In this document: positions 1-8,993 of the stretch, in pieces
Numbering within the stretch: the stretch's first letter is position 1
How the letters are laid out: each line of letters begins with the position of its first letter
From: Micromonospora sp. 15K316
GTDB lineage: Bacteria; Actinomycetota; Actinomycetes; Mycobacteriales; Micromonosporaceae
NCBI RefSeq assembly: GCF_004348525.1
Contig: NZ_SMKG01000042.1
Span: 1-33,444 of the forward strand
DNA: 33,444 nucleotides
Direction: 5' to 3'
The notes under the pieces: model-generated
What the model saw: only the letters and a program-made list of their open reading frames with translations
Told to the model about the DNA's origin: nothing
Databases searched by the model: none
Program-made: the position numbers and the translations under genes

Positions 1-28
1 CCCTGGCCCCTGGCCCCTGGCCCCTGGC
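1..28. repeat. Heptanucleotide tandem repeat at window edge
   Basis: Four perfect copies of the 7-base unit CCCTGGC occupy positions 1-28, and the tract may continue to the left of the window. Because 7 is not a multiple of 3, copy-number change would shift frame if the tract lies in a gene, but I cannot place it in one. Confidence 0.75.
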
Positions 29-368
29 GCCGGCGGGTGCGACGTGGCAAGGACCACGAGTCGGGCCGTGCTGAACCGAGGCGGTACATGGTGGTGTTTG
101 ATTGCGTCGTGACGGATGCCGGAAGTGTTGCGCATCGGTCCGCCGTCCCGTTCCGCCGCGCCGATCAGAACCCGCTCCGTTCGGCCGGGCGCTCCCTGAC
201 GATCGTCGAGCGGGTCGCCACCCTCGTCGCCGATGTGCCGGAGGTGCCCTGATCTCGGCGCCGCGACCCGGAACCAGCGGCGGCGGCACCACCGGGACCC
301 ACCTCCCTCCCGCCGTCGAATCGTCCCGTCGTGCCCCCACTACGGCGCCGACGAATCCTGCTACGAGC
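29..368. other. Edge region without a recognisable gene
   Basis: About 340 bases precede the LAL regulator. Open frames here are short or overlap each other, and none translates into a recognisable domain. An in-frame ATG at 102 would lengthen the regulator by 89 residues, but that extension is Arg/Pro/Ala-rich and resembles random GC-rich translation. I see no clear promoter or hairpin. Confidence 0.5.
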
Positions 369-3188
369 ATGGTTGGAGCCGCCGCCGTGGAGCATTTCGA
401 AGCGCCGATGTGGGCGTTGGTCGGCCGCGACGAAGAGTTCGTGCTGGTCCGTAGGTTCCTGCGGCAGGCAGCGGTCAACGGCGGGGCACTGGTGATCTCG
501 GGTGAGCCCGGGGTCGGCAAGACGGCGCTGCTCGACGGCGTGGCGGAGACCGTCGCCGAGACCGGGACACGTGTGCTCCGGGCGGCCGGGGTGGAGTTCG
601 AGGCCGACATCAGCTACTCCGGCCTGAACCAGTTGCTGTTCCCGCTGTACGACGCCTTCGGTGAGCTCGCACCCGCGCACCGTGAGGCGCTGCGGGTGGC
701 GCTCGGGTTCGGCACGGGTCAACCGCCGGACCGGTTGCTGGTGTCCAACGCCGTGCTGTTGCTGCTCCGCTCGATGGCGGTGGCGCGACCGTTGCTGCTC
801 GTCGTCGACGACCTGCCATGGCTCGACCGGGCGAGTTCGGCGGTGCTCGGGTTCGTCGCGCGTCGCCTGGTGGGTACCAGCGTGGGCTTCCTGGGCGCGT
901 CGAGGTCGCACACCGCCAGCTTCTTCGAGCACGGGGGGATCCCCGAGCTCAACCTGCGGCCGCTGCCACCGGACGCGGCCGCCGAACTGATCAACCAGCG
1001 GTTCCCGGAACTCGCCCCGGCTGTCCGGCGCCGGCTGCTCTCGGAGGCGCGCGGCAACCCACTCGCCCTGCTGGAACTGCCCACCGCCCTGAGCGAGCCG
1101 CAGCGGCTCGCCGCGGCCTCCCTGCCCGCGGTCCTTCCGCTACCCCAGCGCCTGCAGTCGCTCTTCGCCTCCCGCGTGTCCCAGTTGCCGGAGTCCTGTC
1201 GTCGGCTGCTGCTGCTCGGAGCACTCGACGGTACGGGCGAACTCGGCGTGCTCCTCACGGCGGCCGGTGAGTACGACCTGGACGACCTCGAACCGGCCGA
1301 ACGAGACCAGCTGGTGCGCGTGCACAGCAGCACTCGCCGGTTCACCTTCCGGCACCCGCTCATCGAGTCCGCGGTCGTCGAGGTGGCCACCAGCGGCGAA
1401 CTGCGCTGGGCACACAACGCCCTCGCCCGGACGCTTGTCGCGCAACCCGAACGCCGGGCCTGGCACCTCGGCGAGGCGGCGGTCGGACCGGACGAGCGGG
1501 TCGCCGCTCTCCTGGAGCAGGCCGCGCACCGGATCCTGCGACGGGGTGACGCGGTGGGCGCGGTCGCGTCGTTGACGCGGTCGGCTGATCTGACGCCCGA
1601 CCCGGTCGAGCGCAGCCGGCGGCTGGCGCAGGCCGCGTACATCGGCGCCGACGCGGGTGGTGAACTGACCAACGCCTCGCAACTGCTGGACGACGCTCGG
1701 CGGGCCAGTCCGGGCGGCTCCCTGCACGCCACCGCCGCCGCCGTTCACCTGCTGCTCAACAGTGACGGTGATGTCAGGACCGCCCACCGGCTACTGGTCG
1801 GGGCGATCGAATCGGGCAGTCACGGATACGACGCCGAAGACCAGGCACTGATCGACGCGATGCACACGCTCCTGCTGCTGTGCTACTACTCCGGTGAGCC
1901 CGCCATGTGGGAGCCGTTCTTCACGGCGCTCGACCGGCTCACGCCCGAGCCGCCCGAGCTGCTCACGGTGGCGGCCGCGACCTTCGCCGACCCGGCGCGG
2001 ACGGGGCAGGCGGCAGCCCGCCGGCTCGACGCCCTCGTCGCCGGACTCGGCGACGAGGGCGATCCGACGCAGATCGTCCGGATCGGCACCGCCTCGATCT
2101 ACATGGACCGGTGCCCCGACGGTCGGGACGCGAACTGGCGAGTGGTCCGCCTCGGGCGCGATGGCGCCGCGCCGGCCCGCCGCCACCTCGGTGTGCTGCT
2201 GCACCTGTGTTTCGACGACTACCACAGCGGGCGGTGGAGCGAGGCGGCGGAACTCGCGGACGAGGGCCTGCACCTCTGCAACGAGCACGGCTTCCGCTTC
2301 TTCACCTGGTACTTCCAGTACATCCAGGCGTTGGTCGCGGCGGTGCGGGGCGACGCGAACACCAACCGGACGATCACCGACGCCATCCACCGGTACGCGG
2401 CGCCGCGCGGAGTCCGGGCCGGCGAGTTCTTCGCCCACCACGCGGCAGGGCTGAACGAACTCGCCCGGGGCGACTACGAGAGCGCGTACCAGAACGCGAT
2501 CATGCTCAGCCCCGCGGGCACGATCGCCCCGTACGTGCCGCACGCCCTGTGGGGGTGTCTGGACCTCGTCGAAGCGGCGCTGCGCACCAACCGGCCCGCC
2601 GAGGCCGTCGCACACGCCGCCGCCGTCGAGGAGGCGAACCTCGCCGGGCTGTCGTCGCGGCTCGCGCTGCTCAGCGCGGCGGCGTCGGCGCTCGTCGCCA
2701 CCGACGACCGGGCCGAGGAGCTGTTCGAGGCGGCGTTGGCGCTGCCCGACGTGGAGCGCTGGCCGTTCGACCTGGCTCGGGTGCGTCTCGCGTACGGCGA
2801 GTGGCTCCGTCGTACCAGGGCGACCGCCAAATCCCGGGCCCAGCTGCGGACCGCGCTGGTGGCGTTCGAGCGGCTGGGTGCCCAGCCATGGGTCGAGCGG
2901 GCGAGCAACGAACTGCGCGCCACCGGTCTGGCGAAGCCGAGGAGCGCGACGCGGCCGGCCGTGCTCACTCCGCAGGAACGAGAAATCGCCGAACTCGCCG
3001 GCTCCGGGCTGACGAACAAGCAGATCGGCGAGAAACTCTTCCTCTCGCACCGGACCGTCGGCACGCACCTCTACCAGATCTTCCCGAAACTCGGTATCAC
3101 CTCCAGGGCCGCGCTGCGCGACGCGCTCGCGGCGCTCGCCGACGACGGGGACGCAGGTGTGCGGCTCGACCAGACGCCGGAACAGTGA
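369..3188 (+). CDS. LAL-family (large ATP-binding LuxR) transcriptional regulator
   Basis: This 939-residue protein has an N-terminal AAA/STAND ATPase module: Walker A GEPGVGKT at about residues 45-52 and a Walker B strand ending LLLVVDD near 148. A long helical, TPR-like middle follows, then a C-terminal LuxR-type helix-turn-helix at about 875-930 (LTPQEREIAELAGSGLTNKQ onward). That order defines LAL regulators, which sense a ligand through the ATPase/TPR part and activate promoters through the HTH. The start is uncertain. ATG 369 begins MVGAAAVEHF; ATG 408 begins just before the conserved LVGRDEE. Neither has a strong Shine-Dalgarno sequence, and I prefer 369. The gene heads the redox/hydrolase cluster at 3242-8907 and is the natural candidate regulator for it; that link is inference from position. 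Confidence 0.9.
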   Translation: MVGAAAVEHFEAPMWALVGRDEEFVLVRRFLRQAAVNGGALVISGEPGVGKTALLDGVAETVAETGTRVLRAAGVEFEADISYSGLNQLLFPLYDAFGELAPAHREALRVALGFGTGQPPDRLLVSNAVLLLLRSMAVARPLLLVVDDLPWLDRASSAVLGFVARRLVGTSVGFLGASRSHTASFFEHGGIPELNLRPLPPDAAAELINQRFPELAPAVRRRLLSEARGNPLALLELPTALSEPQRLAAASLPAVLPLPQRLQSLFASRVSQLPESCRRLLLLGALDGTGELGVLLTAAGEYDLDDLEPAERDQLVRVHSSTRRFTFRHPLIESAVVEVATSGELRWAHNALARTLVAQPERRAWHLGEAAVGPDERVAALLEQAAHRILRRGDAVGAVASLTRSADLTPDPVERSRRLAQAAYIGADAGGELTNASQLLDDARRASPGGSLHATAAAVHLLLNSDGDVRTAHRLLVGAIESGSHGYDAEDQALIDAMHTLLLLCYYSGEPAMWEPFFTALDRLTPEPPELLTVAAATFADPARTGQAAARRLDALVAGLGDEGDPTQIVRIGTASIYMDRCPDGRDANWRVVRLGRDGAAPARRHLGVLLHLCFDDYHSGRWSEAAELADEGLHLCNEHGFRFFTWYFQYIQALVAAVRGDANTNRTITDAIHRYAAPRGVRAGEFFAHHAAGLNELARGDYESAYQNAIMLSPAGTIAPYVPHALWGCLDLVEAALRTNRPAEAVAHAAAVEEANLAGLSSRLALLSAAASALVATDDRAEELFEAALALPDVERWPFDLARVRLAYGEWLRRTRATAKSRAQLRTALVAFERLGAQPWVERASNELRATGLAKPRSATRPAVLTPQEREIAELAGSGLTNKQIGEKLFLSHRTVGTHLYQIFPKLGITSRAALRDALAALADDGDAGVRLDQTPEQ

Positions 3189-3241
3189 GGTCGCCCGGGC
3201 ACCGGCGGGGCAGCGGCGCACACCGACTTCGAGGCCGCGGG

Positions 3242-3751
3242 TCACGCCAGCGGTCCGGCATCCTCCGCCAGTCGCTTCAACCGCAGCAGCGCGTCCTGGT
3301 GGGCGTAGTAGAACTCCTCCGCCTGCGAGCTACGCACCAACGCGGTCGTGAGCTCACGCTCCACCTTCTTGGCGATCACCTGCGTGCCCGGGGCGACCGG
3401 GACGAGGATCCAGGCCTGGTAGATGCTCAGGTCGGCCGAGGATCCGATCCAGCCGAACCGCGCGTCCGGCTCGTACTCCGAGACCACGGCCTCCAGGCGC
3501 ACCCCGTACATCTCGATCTCGAACGCGGCGCCGAGCCGGATCTCGTCCGGTACCTGCGCGTGTCGTACCTCCGGGACCCAGTCGGGCCAGCGCGGGACGT
3601 CGACCAGGTGCGAGTACACCCGTCCGGGGGACGCCTCGATGACGGCCTCCCCGTGCATCGAGGATTCCGCGTACGGCGAGGTGAAGCCCGGAGACCGGTA
3701 GCTGTCCCGGCGTGCCCAGGAGACACCGTGGCCGGCCCGGGGGTGAAGCAT
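3242..3751 (-). CDS. SRPBCC-family (polyketide cyclase/START-like) protein
   Basis: A 169-residue cytoplasmic protein. From about residue 32 the pattern HGEAVIEASPGRVYSHLVDV, then PRWPDWVPEV, then E-rich beta strands and a long C-terminal helix is the helix-grip fold of the SRPBCC superfamily, as in polyketide cyclase/dehydrase-like lipid or small-hydrophobe binders. The ATG at 3751 is preceded by GGAGA six bases upstream, which favours it over the internal Met32. The family binds hydrophobic ligands; a catalytic role cannot be read from the sequence. The gene is convergent with the LAL regulator (53-base gap) and divergent from the cyclase-family gene, sharing a 240-base control region with it. 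That region holds the CAGTCATTTGAC word on this gene's strand. Confidence 0.8.
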   Translation of the reverse strand: MLHPRAGHGVSWARRDSYRSPGFTSPYAESSMHGEAVIEASPGRVYSHLVDVPRWPDWVPEVRHAQVPDEIRLGAAFEIEMYGVRLEAVVSEYEPDARFGWIGSSADLSIYQAWILVPVAPGTQVIAKKVERELTTALVRSSQAEEFYYAHQDALLRLKRLAEDAGPLA

Positions 3752-3866
3752 GGCGTTCTCCGTTCAACAGCGCGTGGCACCCGCACATCACTCGGGGATG
3801 GTCCCGTTTCCACGGGTGCCGGAAGTTCGAGACCTAATCTGCCCGCGCCGGGCCGGCGAGTGACCG

Positions 3867-3890
3867 GTCAAATGACTGAGCGGATGACTG
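3867..3890 (-). promoter_or_regulatory. Candidate operator, CAGTCATTTGAC word
   Basis: On the minus strand, 3878-3867 reads CAGTCATTTGAC. The same 12 bases occur on the plus strand at 5036-5047, upstream of the alpha/beta hydrolase gene. The heptamer ATGACTG is repeated on the plus strand at 3872-3878 and 3884-3890, 12 bases apart, as expected for direct-repeat half-sites. The site sits between the divergent SRPBCC and cyclase-family genes. Binding by the neighbouring LAL regulator is a guess. Confidence 0.4.
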
Positions 3891-3991
3891 TCCCTCATTC
3901 CGGCCGGCGCGACCACCGGCACCCGGGCGGGTCGCTCGAGGCGGGGCGGATCGGCCCGGTTCGTCGTCACCAGCGGTAGGAAAGCAGGATC

Positions 3992-4918
3992 ATGAATACT
4001 TACCAGTTCAAGTCCGTGGGCGGGAAGCTCTCCAACTGGGGGCGCTGGGGCGCCGACGACCGGCACGGGACGCTGAACTTCCTGACCCCCGCGGCCCGCC
4101 TGGCCGCCGCCGGCTCGGTACGGTCGGGTCAGGTCTTCGAGCTGAGCATTCCCATCGGCAAGAACGGCCCCCAGCCGGCGGACGGTGGGGCGGTCGGCCG
4201 GTTCAATCCGGTGCACCTGATGAGCGTCCACCCCGGTGACTTCGACCGACCGGACGGCTTCTTCGGCGCCGACGACTACATCTTCATGCCCTTGCAGGCG
4301 GCGACGCACTGGGACAGCCTCGCGCACGTCGGTTACGACGGCCGGCTCTACAACGACGTACCCGCCAACGCGATCGGGGGCATGGGCGGTGCCCGGGCCA
4401 ACTCCGTCGAGCAGTCGCTCCCCGGGGCGGTGGGCCGTGGCGTGCTGCTCGACATCGCCCGGCTGCACGGGGTGGACTGGCTCGCGCCGAACCACGGGAT
4501 CACCCCGGACGAACTCGACGCGGCGGTCGACCGGCAGGGTGTGACGATCAGGTCGGGTGACGTGCTGCTGGTCCGCACCGGCTGGCTCGGCAAGGGCCTG
4601 GCTGAGGGCTGGCAGGGCTGGATGGACAGCGAGCCCGGGTTGACCCTCGACTGCGCCGAGTGGATCGCGGCACGGGAGATCTCGGCCCTCGCCAGCGACA
4701 ACTGGGGTGTGGAGGTCCAGCCGGCCGCCGAGACCTGGATCCCGCTGCACTGCGTCCTGGTGCGGGACATGGGGATGATGCTGGGCGAGAACTTCAACCT
4801 GGAGGAGCTGGCACGGGCCTGTGCCGGCGACGGCCACTGGGACTTCCTGGTCAGCGCACCGTCATTGCGCGTCGTGGGTGGGACCGGGTCGCCGGTCAGC
4901 CCGATCGCGATCCGGTAG
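3992..4918 (+). CDS. Cyclase-family metal-dependent hydrolase (kynurenine formamidase-like fold)
   Basis: This 308-residue protein matches the long actinobacterial branch of the cyclase family (PF04199 type). It has an N-terminal NWGRWGADDRHGTLNFLTP segment, the metal-binding stretch ATHWDSLAHVGY near residues 106-117, and a C-terminal segment with HCVLVRDMGMMLGENFNLEEL. Family members use a His/Asp-bound metal to hydrolyse amides or lactones, kynurenine formamidase being the best known; the substrate here is unknown. The ATG is preceded by AGGAAAGCAGGA, a good ribosome binding site. The gene lies between two copies of the CAGTCATTTGAC word and runs in the same direction as the hydrolase and dehydrogenase genes downstream, but a 278-base gap suggests its own transcript. 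Confidence 0.85.
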   Translation: MNTYQFKSVGGKLSNWGRWGADDRHGTLNFLTPAARLAAAGSVRSGQVFELSIPIGKNGPQPADGGAVGRFNPVHLMSVHPGDFDRPDGFFGADDYIFMPLQAATHWDSLAHVGYDGRLYNDVPANAIGGMGGARANSVEQSLPGAVGRGVLLDIARLHGVDWLAPNHGITPDELDAAVDRQGVTIRSGDVLLVRTGWLGKGLAEGWQGWMDSEPGLTLDCAEWIAAREISALASDNWGVEVQPAAETWIPLHCVLVRDMGMMLGENFNLEELARACAGDGHWDFLVSAPSLRVVGGTGSPVSPIAIR

Positions 4919-5035
4919 GTGACGCCCCGGGCGGACCTCGTGTCCCCGTCGATCCCGCCCGGTGACGTACGTCGGCGTGCCGGACGGTAAGTCGTCGGCC
5001 GGGCGCACGCCCGCGCCGATCGGTCGGTTTCCGCC

Positions 5036-6033
<998 letters not shown>

Positions 6034-6044
6034 CGGCCTGAGCG

Positions 6045-6116
6045 ACGGCGGAGGTGCCGGGTGCGGTGAGCCCCGTCGGGGCCGTCCACCACGCCGGCCC
6101 CCGTCACCTCCGCCGT
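6045..6116 (+). terminator. Long hairpin after the alpha/beta hydrolase gene
   Basis: Positions 6045-6056 (ACGGCGGAGGTG) are perfectly complementary to 6105-6116, giving a 12-base-pair stem around a 48-base GC-rich loop with internal pairing. It begins 11 bases after the hydrolase stop. There is no U-tract, as is usual in actinomycetes. Confidence 0.5.
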
Positions 6117-6181
6117 GCCGCGCCCCACCGAATCGCGTCCGCACGGCAACCGCACCATGCGCCGTGCCGACGCCTGACCTC

Positions 6182-6208
6182 GGCCGACGAGCCGGGTGCT
6201 CGTCGGCC
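6182..6208 (+). promoter_or_regulatory. Hairpin upstream of the alcohol dehydrogenase gene
   Basis: An 11-base-pair perfect stem pairs 6182-6192 with 6198-6208 around the loop CGGGT, ending 25 bases before the ATG at 6234. It could be a second terminator for the upstream gene or a structured 5' leader of the dehydrogenase mRNA. The ribosome binding site GAAGAGGAG lies outside the stem. Confidence 0.4.
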
Positions 6209-6233
6209 CGCCACCCGATGAAGAGGAGTAACC

Positions 6234-7241
6234 ATGCGTGCCGCTGTCGCGACCGCGGTCAACACACCGCTGTCGCTCGTCGAACGTGATGTGCCCACCC
6301 CCGGACCGGGCGAGGTTCTCGTCCGGATGACCGCGTGCGGGGTGTGCTTCACGGACCTCAACCTGATCCGTGGGCACTTTCCGTTCGCCCGCTTTCCCGT
6401 GGTGCCCGGGCACGAGATCACCGGTGTCGTGGCGGCCGTCGGGGAGGGCGTGACCTTCCCGACCGTCGGTACGGCCGTCGGAGCCCAGTTCCTCTACGAC
6501 TCGTGCGGGCACTGCGACTACTGCGTCCGCGGCGACCAGATCCTCTGCCCGTCCAAGCGGATCACCGGCATCGTGGCCGACGGCGGCTACGCCGAGTACG
6601 CCCTGTTGAAGGCCGGGTTCGTCACCCCGTTGCCGGCCGGGCTGGACCCGGTCGCCGCGGCCCCGCTGATGTGCGCGGGCATCACCGCGTTCAACGGGCT
6701 GCGGCAGGCGGGGATCCGCCCCGAGTCGCGGGTCGCCGTGATCGGCTCGGGAGGGATCGGAGCGCTGGCCATCCGCTACGCCGCGGCGATGGGCGCACGG
6801 GTCGCCGTGCTCGGCCACTCGCGCCGCGCGCAGGAGCAGGCGCTGTCGCTGGGCGCCGAACGGTTCGTGGCGACCAGCGAGCAGGACCCGGCCTCGGCGC
6901 TGAAGGCCTGGGACGGCGGCGCGAACGTCATCCTTAACGCGGCTCCGACGACCGCGGCCGCGGCGGCGGCGTTCGGCGGACTCGCCCCGGACGGCACGCT
7001 CGTGCTCTGCGGGTACGACGGCGAGCCACTGAGCGTGCCGACCCAGCCGATGGTGCTCAACCGGCTGCACGTGATGGCCAACCCGTCCGGGTCGCCGCAC
7101 GACCTGCGCGACACGCTCGCGTTCTCCGCAGCCCACGGGATCCTTCCCGACGTCACTTCGATCTCCCTCGACCAGGCTCCCGCCGCCCTGGACGCGATGG
7201 CCGCCGGCACCGCTCGCGGCCGCAGCGTCATCGTCTTCTGA
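6234..7241 (+). CDS. Zinc-dependent medium-chain alcohol dehydrogenase
   Basis: This 335-residue MDR protein has the catalytic-zinc ligands Cys38 (CGVCFTD, with Phe where His is usual) and His60-Glu61 (PGHE). Four structural-zinc cysteines follow at about 91, 94, 97 and 105, then a Rossmann nucleotide-binding motif VAVIGSGGIGALAI near 164-177. It should interconvert an alcohol and an aldehyde or ketone with NAD(P). The start is fixed by GAAGAGGAG ten bases upstream. Only 16 bases separate its stop from the SDR start, so the two are almost certainly cotranscribed, and the truncated aldehyde dehydrogenase gene follows 12 bases later. This suggests a stepwise oxidation or reduction route. The substrate is not predictable. 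Confidence 0.92.
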   Translation: MRAAVATAVNTPLSLVERDVPTPGPGEVLVRMTACGVCFTDLNLIRGHFPFARFPVVPGHEITGVVAAVGEGVTFPTVGTAVGAQFLYDSCGHCDYCVRGDQILCPSKRITGIVADGGYAEYALLKAGFVTPLPAGLDPVAAAPLMCAGITAFNGLRQAGIRPESRVAVIGSGGIGALAIRYAAAMGARVAVLGHSRRAQEQALSLGAERFVATSEQDPASALKAWDGGANVILNAAPTTAAAAAAFGGLAPDGTLVLCGYDGEPLSVPTQPMVLNRLHVMANPSGSPHDLRDTLAFSAAHGILPDVTSISLDQAPAALDAMAAGTARGRSVIVF

Positions 7242-7257
7242 CCACCAAGGAGCAGAC

Positions 7258-8145
7258 ATGTCCGTCGTACTGATCACCGGCGCGTCCAGCGGTTTCGGCG
7301 CGCTCACCGCCCGGGCGCTGGCTCGGGCCGGTCACACCGTCTACGCCAGCATGCGGGCCACCACAGGCCGCAACGCCCCGGCCGTCGCCGAAGCCGCCGC
7401 GTTCGCCCGTGAGAACGACGCCGACCTGCGGACCATCGAGCTGGACGTGCAGTCGCAGGAGTCCGCCGACGCCGCCGTCGCGGCGATCGTCGCCGCGCAC
7501 GGCGCGATCGACGTCCTCGTCCACAACGCCGGGCACATGGTCACCGGTCCGGCCGAGGCGTTCACCCCCGAGGAGATCGCGCACGTATACGACATCAACG
7601 TGCTGGGCACCCAGCGGGTGAACCGGGCGGCGCTGCCCGGCATGCGCGCGCGCCGCAACGGCCTGGTGCTCTGGATCGGCTCCAGCAGCAGCCGGGGTGG
7701 CACCCCGCCGTACCTCGCGCCGTACTTCGCGGCGAAGGCGGGGATGGACGCCCTGGCCGTCAGCTACGCCGACGAGCTGGCCCGGTTCAACATCGAGACG
7801 AGCATCGTCGTGCCCGGCTCCTTCACCAGCGGCACCAACCACTTCGCCCACAGCGGACGGCCGGCCGACGAGGAGACCGTCAAGGCGTACGAGGAGCGGT
7901 ACGCGGGCCTGATGGAGCAGGTGAGCAAGCGGCTGGCCGAGCTCGCGCCGCCGGACGCGGACGTCGCCGAGGTCGCCGCCGCGGTGGTCCGCATCGTGGA
8001 CACCCCGCACGGCAAGCGGCCGTTCCGCGTGCACGTCGACCCCGCCGACGACGGCTCCGAGGTCGTCAGCGTGGTCGCCGACCGGATCCGTACGGAGTTC
8101 CTCACCCGCATCGGCCTCGCGGACCTGCTCCACCCGCACAACTGA
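7258..8145 (+). CDS. Short-chain dehydrogenase/reductase (SDR)
   Basis: A 295-residue classical SDR. The cofactor motif TGASSGFG is at residues 7-14, the NAG motif at 90-92, the catalytic serine lies in GSSSS (141-145), and the pair Tyr156/Lys160 forms YFAAK. The C-terminal region resembles oxidoreductases that act on bulky ketones; it includes an EERYAGLMEQ helix and the pattern AAVVRIVDTPHGKRPFRVHV. The ATG follows AAGGAG at a proper distance. It sits between the alcohol dehydrogenase and aldehyde dehydrogenase-like genes in one tight operon. Cofactor preference is not clear from the few residues after the first beta strand. Confidence 0.92.
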   Translation: MSVVLITGASSGFGALTARALARAGHTVYASMRATTGRNAPAVAEAAAFARENDADLRTIELDVQSQESADAAVAAIVAAHGAIDVLVHNAGHMVTGPAEAFTPEEIAHVYDINVLGTQRVNRAALPGMRARRNGLVLWIGSSSSRGGTPPYLAPYFAAKAGMDALAVSYADELARFNIETSIVVPGSFTSGTNHFAHSGRPADEETVKAYEERYAGLMEQVSKRLAELAPPDADVAEVAAAVVRIVDTPHGKRPFRVHVDPADDGSEVVSVVADRIRTEFLTRIGLADLLHPHN

Positions 8146-8157
8146 CGGGCGGCCCGG

Positions 8158-8907
8158 ATGTTCGTGACGGACATGCCTGCCCGACCCAGCGGCCGGGGCA
8201 CGGCCACCGCCCACGGCCGTACCACCGATCACCCGGGCAGCCCGGTCACCGGTGGGGCGCACCTGACGGTTCCCGCGGCGGACGCCGACCTCCGCGCTGC
8301 CGTGGACGCGGCTCAGGCCGCGTTCCCCGGCTGGGCGTCGACCGCGGCGACGAAGCGCCGAACGGTGCTCCTCGACGCGGCGGACCTGCTGGAGCAGCGT
8401 ACGGAGGCGCTGGCCGGAATCCTGCGTCAGGAGACCGCGGGCAGCCTCGCGTGGGCGGGGTTCACCATCCGCCTGGCCGCCGGCCAGCTGCGACAGGGCG
8501 CCGCGATGGCGACCCGGCCGGTCGCGGAGCTGCTGGCCGACATCCCGTACCGGGCAGGCGCCACCGAATGTGAGCAGGCCGGCGTGGTCGTGTCGTTCGT
8601 ACCGTGGAACGGTTCGATGGTCTTCTGCGCCCGGGCGATCGCCCTGACGCTGGCCGTCGGCAACACGGTGCTGATCCGGCCCCGTGCGGACGCGCCGGTC
8701 ATCTCCGCGCTGATCCTCGCCGACGTGCTGGCCGAGGCCGGGCTGCCCGCCGGCGTCGTCAACGTGGTCACCGGCGACCACGCGGACGCCCCCGCGGCGG
8801 TCGAGGCGCTGATCGCCGACCCGCGGGTACGCCGGGTCACCCTCACCGGTCCGATCGGGGCCGGGCGCGTCGTCGGGCGGCTTCCGGCGCGGCGACCCGG
8901 ACGGTAG
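8158..8907 (+). pseudogene. Truncated aldehyde dehydrogenase (N-terminal half only)
   Basis: The 249-residue product aligns by motif with only the first half of an aldehyde dehydrogenase. It has the AAVDAAQAAFPGWA segment, the PWN-type stretch FVPWNGSMVFCARAIALTLA, then GNTVLIRPRADAPVI, and it ends shortly after RVRRVTLTGP. The family's Lys in the KPSE motif is Arg here. Glu-Leu-Gly-Gly and the catalytic Cys, both in the missing C-terminal half, are absent, and no other frame downstream restores them. The family is normally near 480 residues. It is probably a decayed gene; a retained non-catalytic subunit is possible. It starts 12 bases after the SDR stop and is followed by a strong terminator, so any deletion left the operon end tidy. 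Confidence 0.75.
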
Positions 8908-8941
8908 GTGCCGAGCCGGACGGTGGGTACCGATCCGGTGC

Positions 8942-8983
8942 GCCCGCCGGCGCGGCCACCACCAGGTGACCGCGCCGGCGGGC
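8942..8983. terminator. Bidirectional terminator between convergent genes
   Basis: A perfect 14-base-pair GC stem (8942-8955 with 8970-8983) continues past one mismatch for four more pairs and closes on a four-base loop. It lies between the aldehyde dehydrogenase fragment and the convergent metallophosphoesterase gene, so it can serve both. Confidence 0.8.
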
Positions 8984-8993
8984 ACGGGGTGCG

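Noticed and set aside
1791..3245. Long open frame on the minus strand (484 codons) opposite the LAL regulator
   Set aside because: It mirrors the regulator's codon pattern, its product is Arg/Gly/Val-rich without domains, and it has no ribosome binding site. Such mirror frames occur opposite most genes here because of high GC at third positions.
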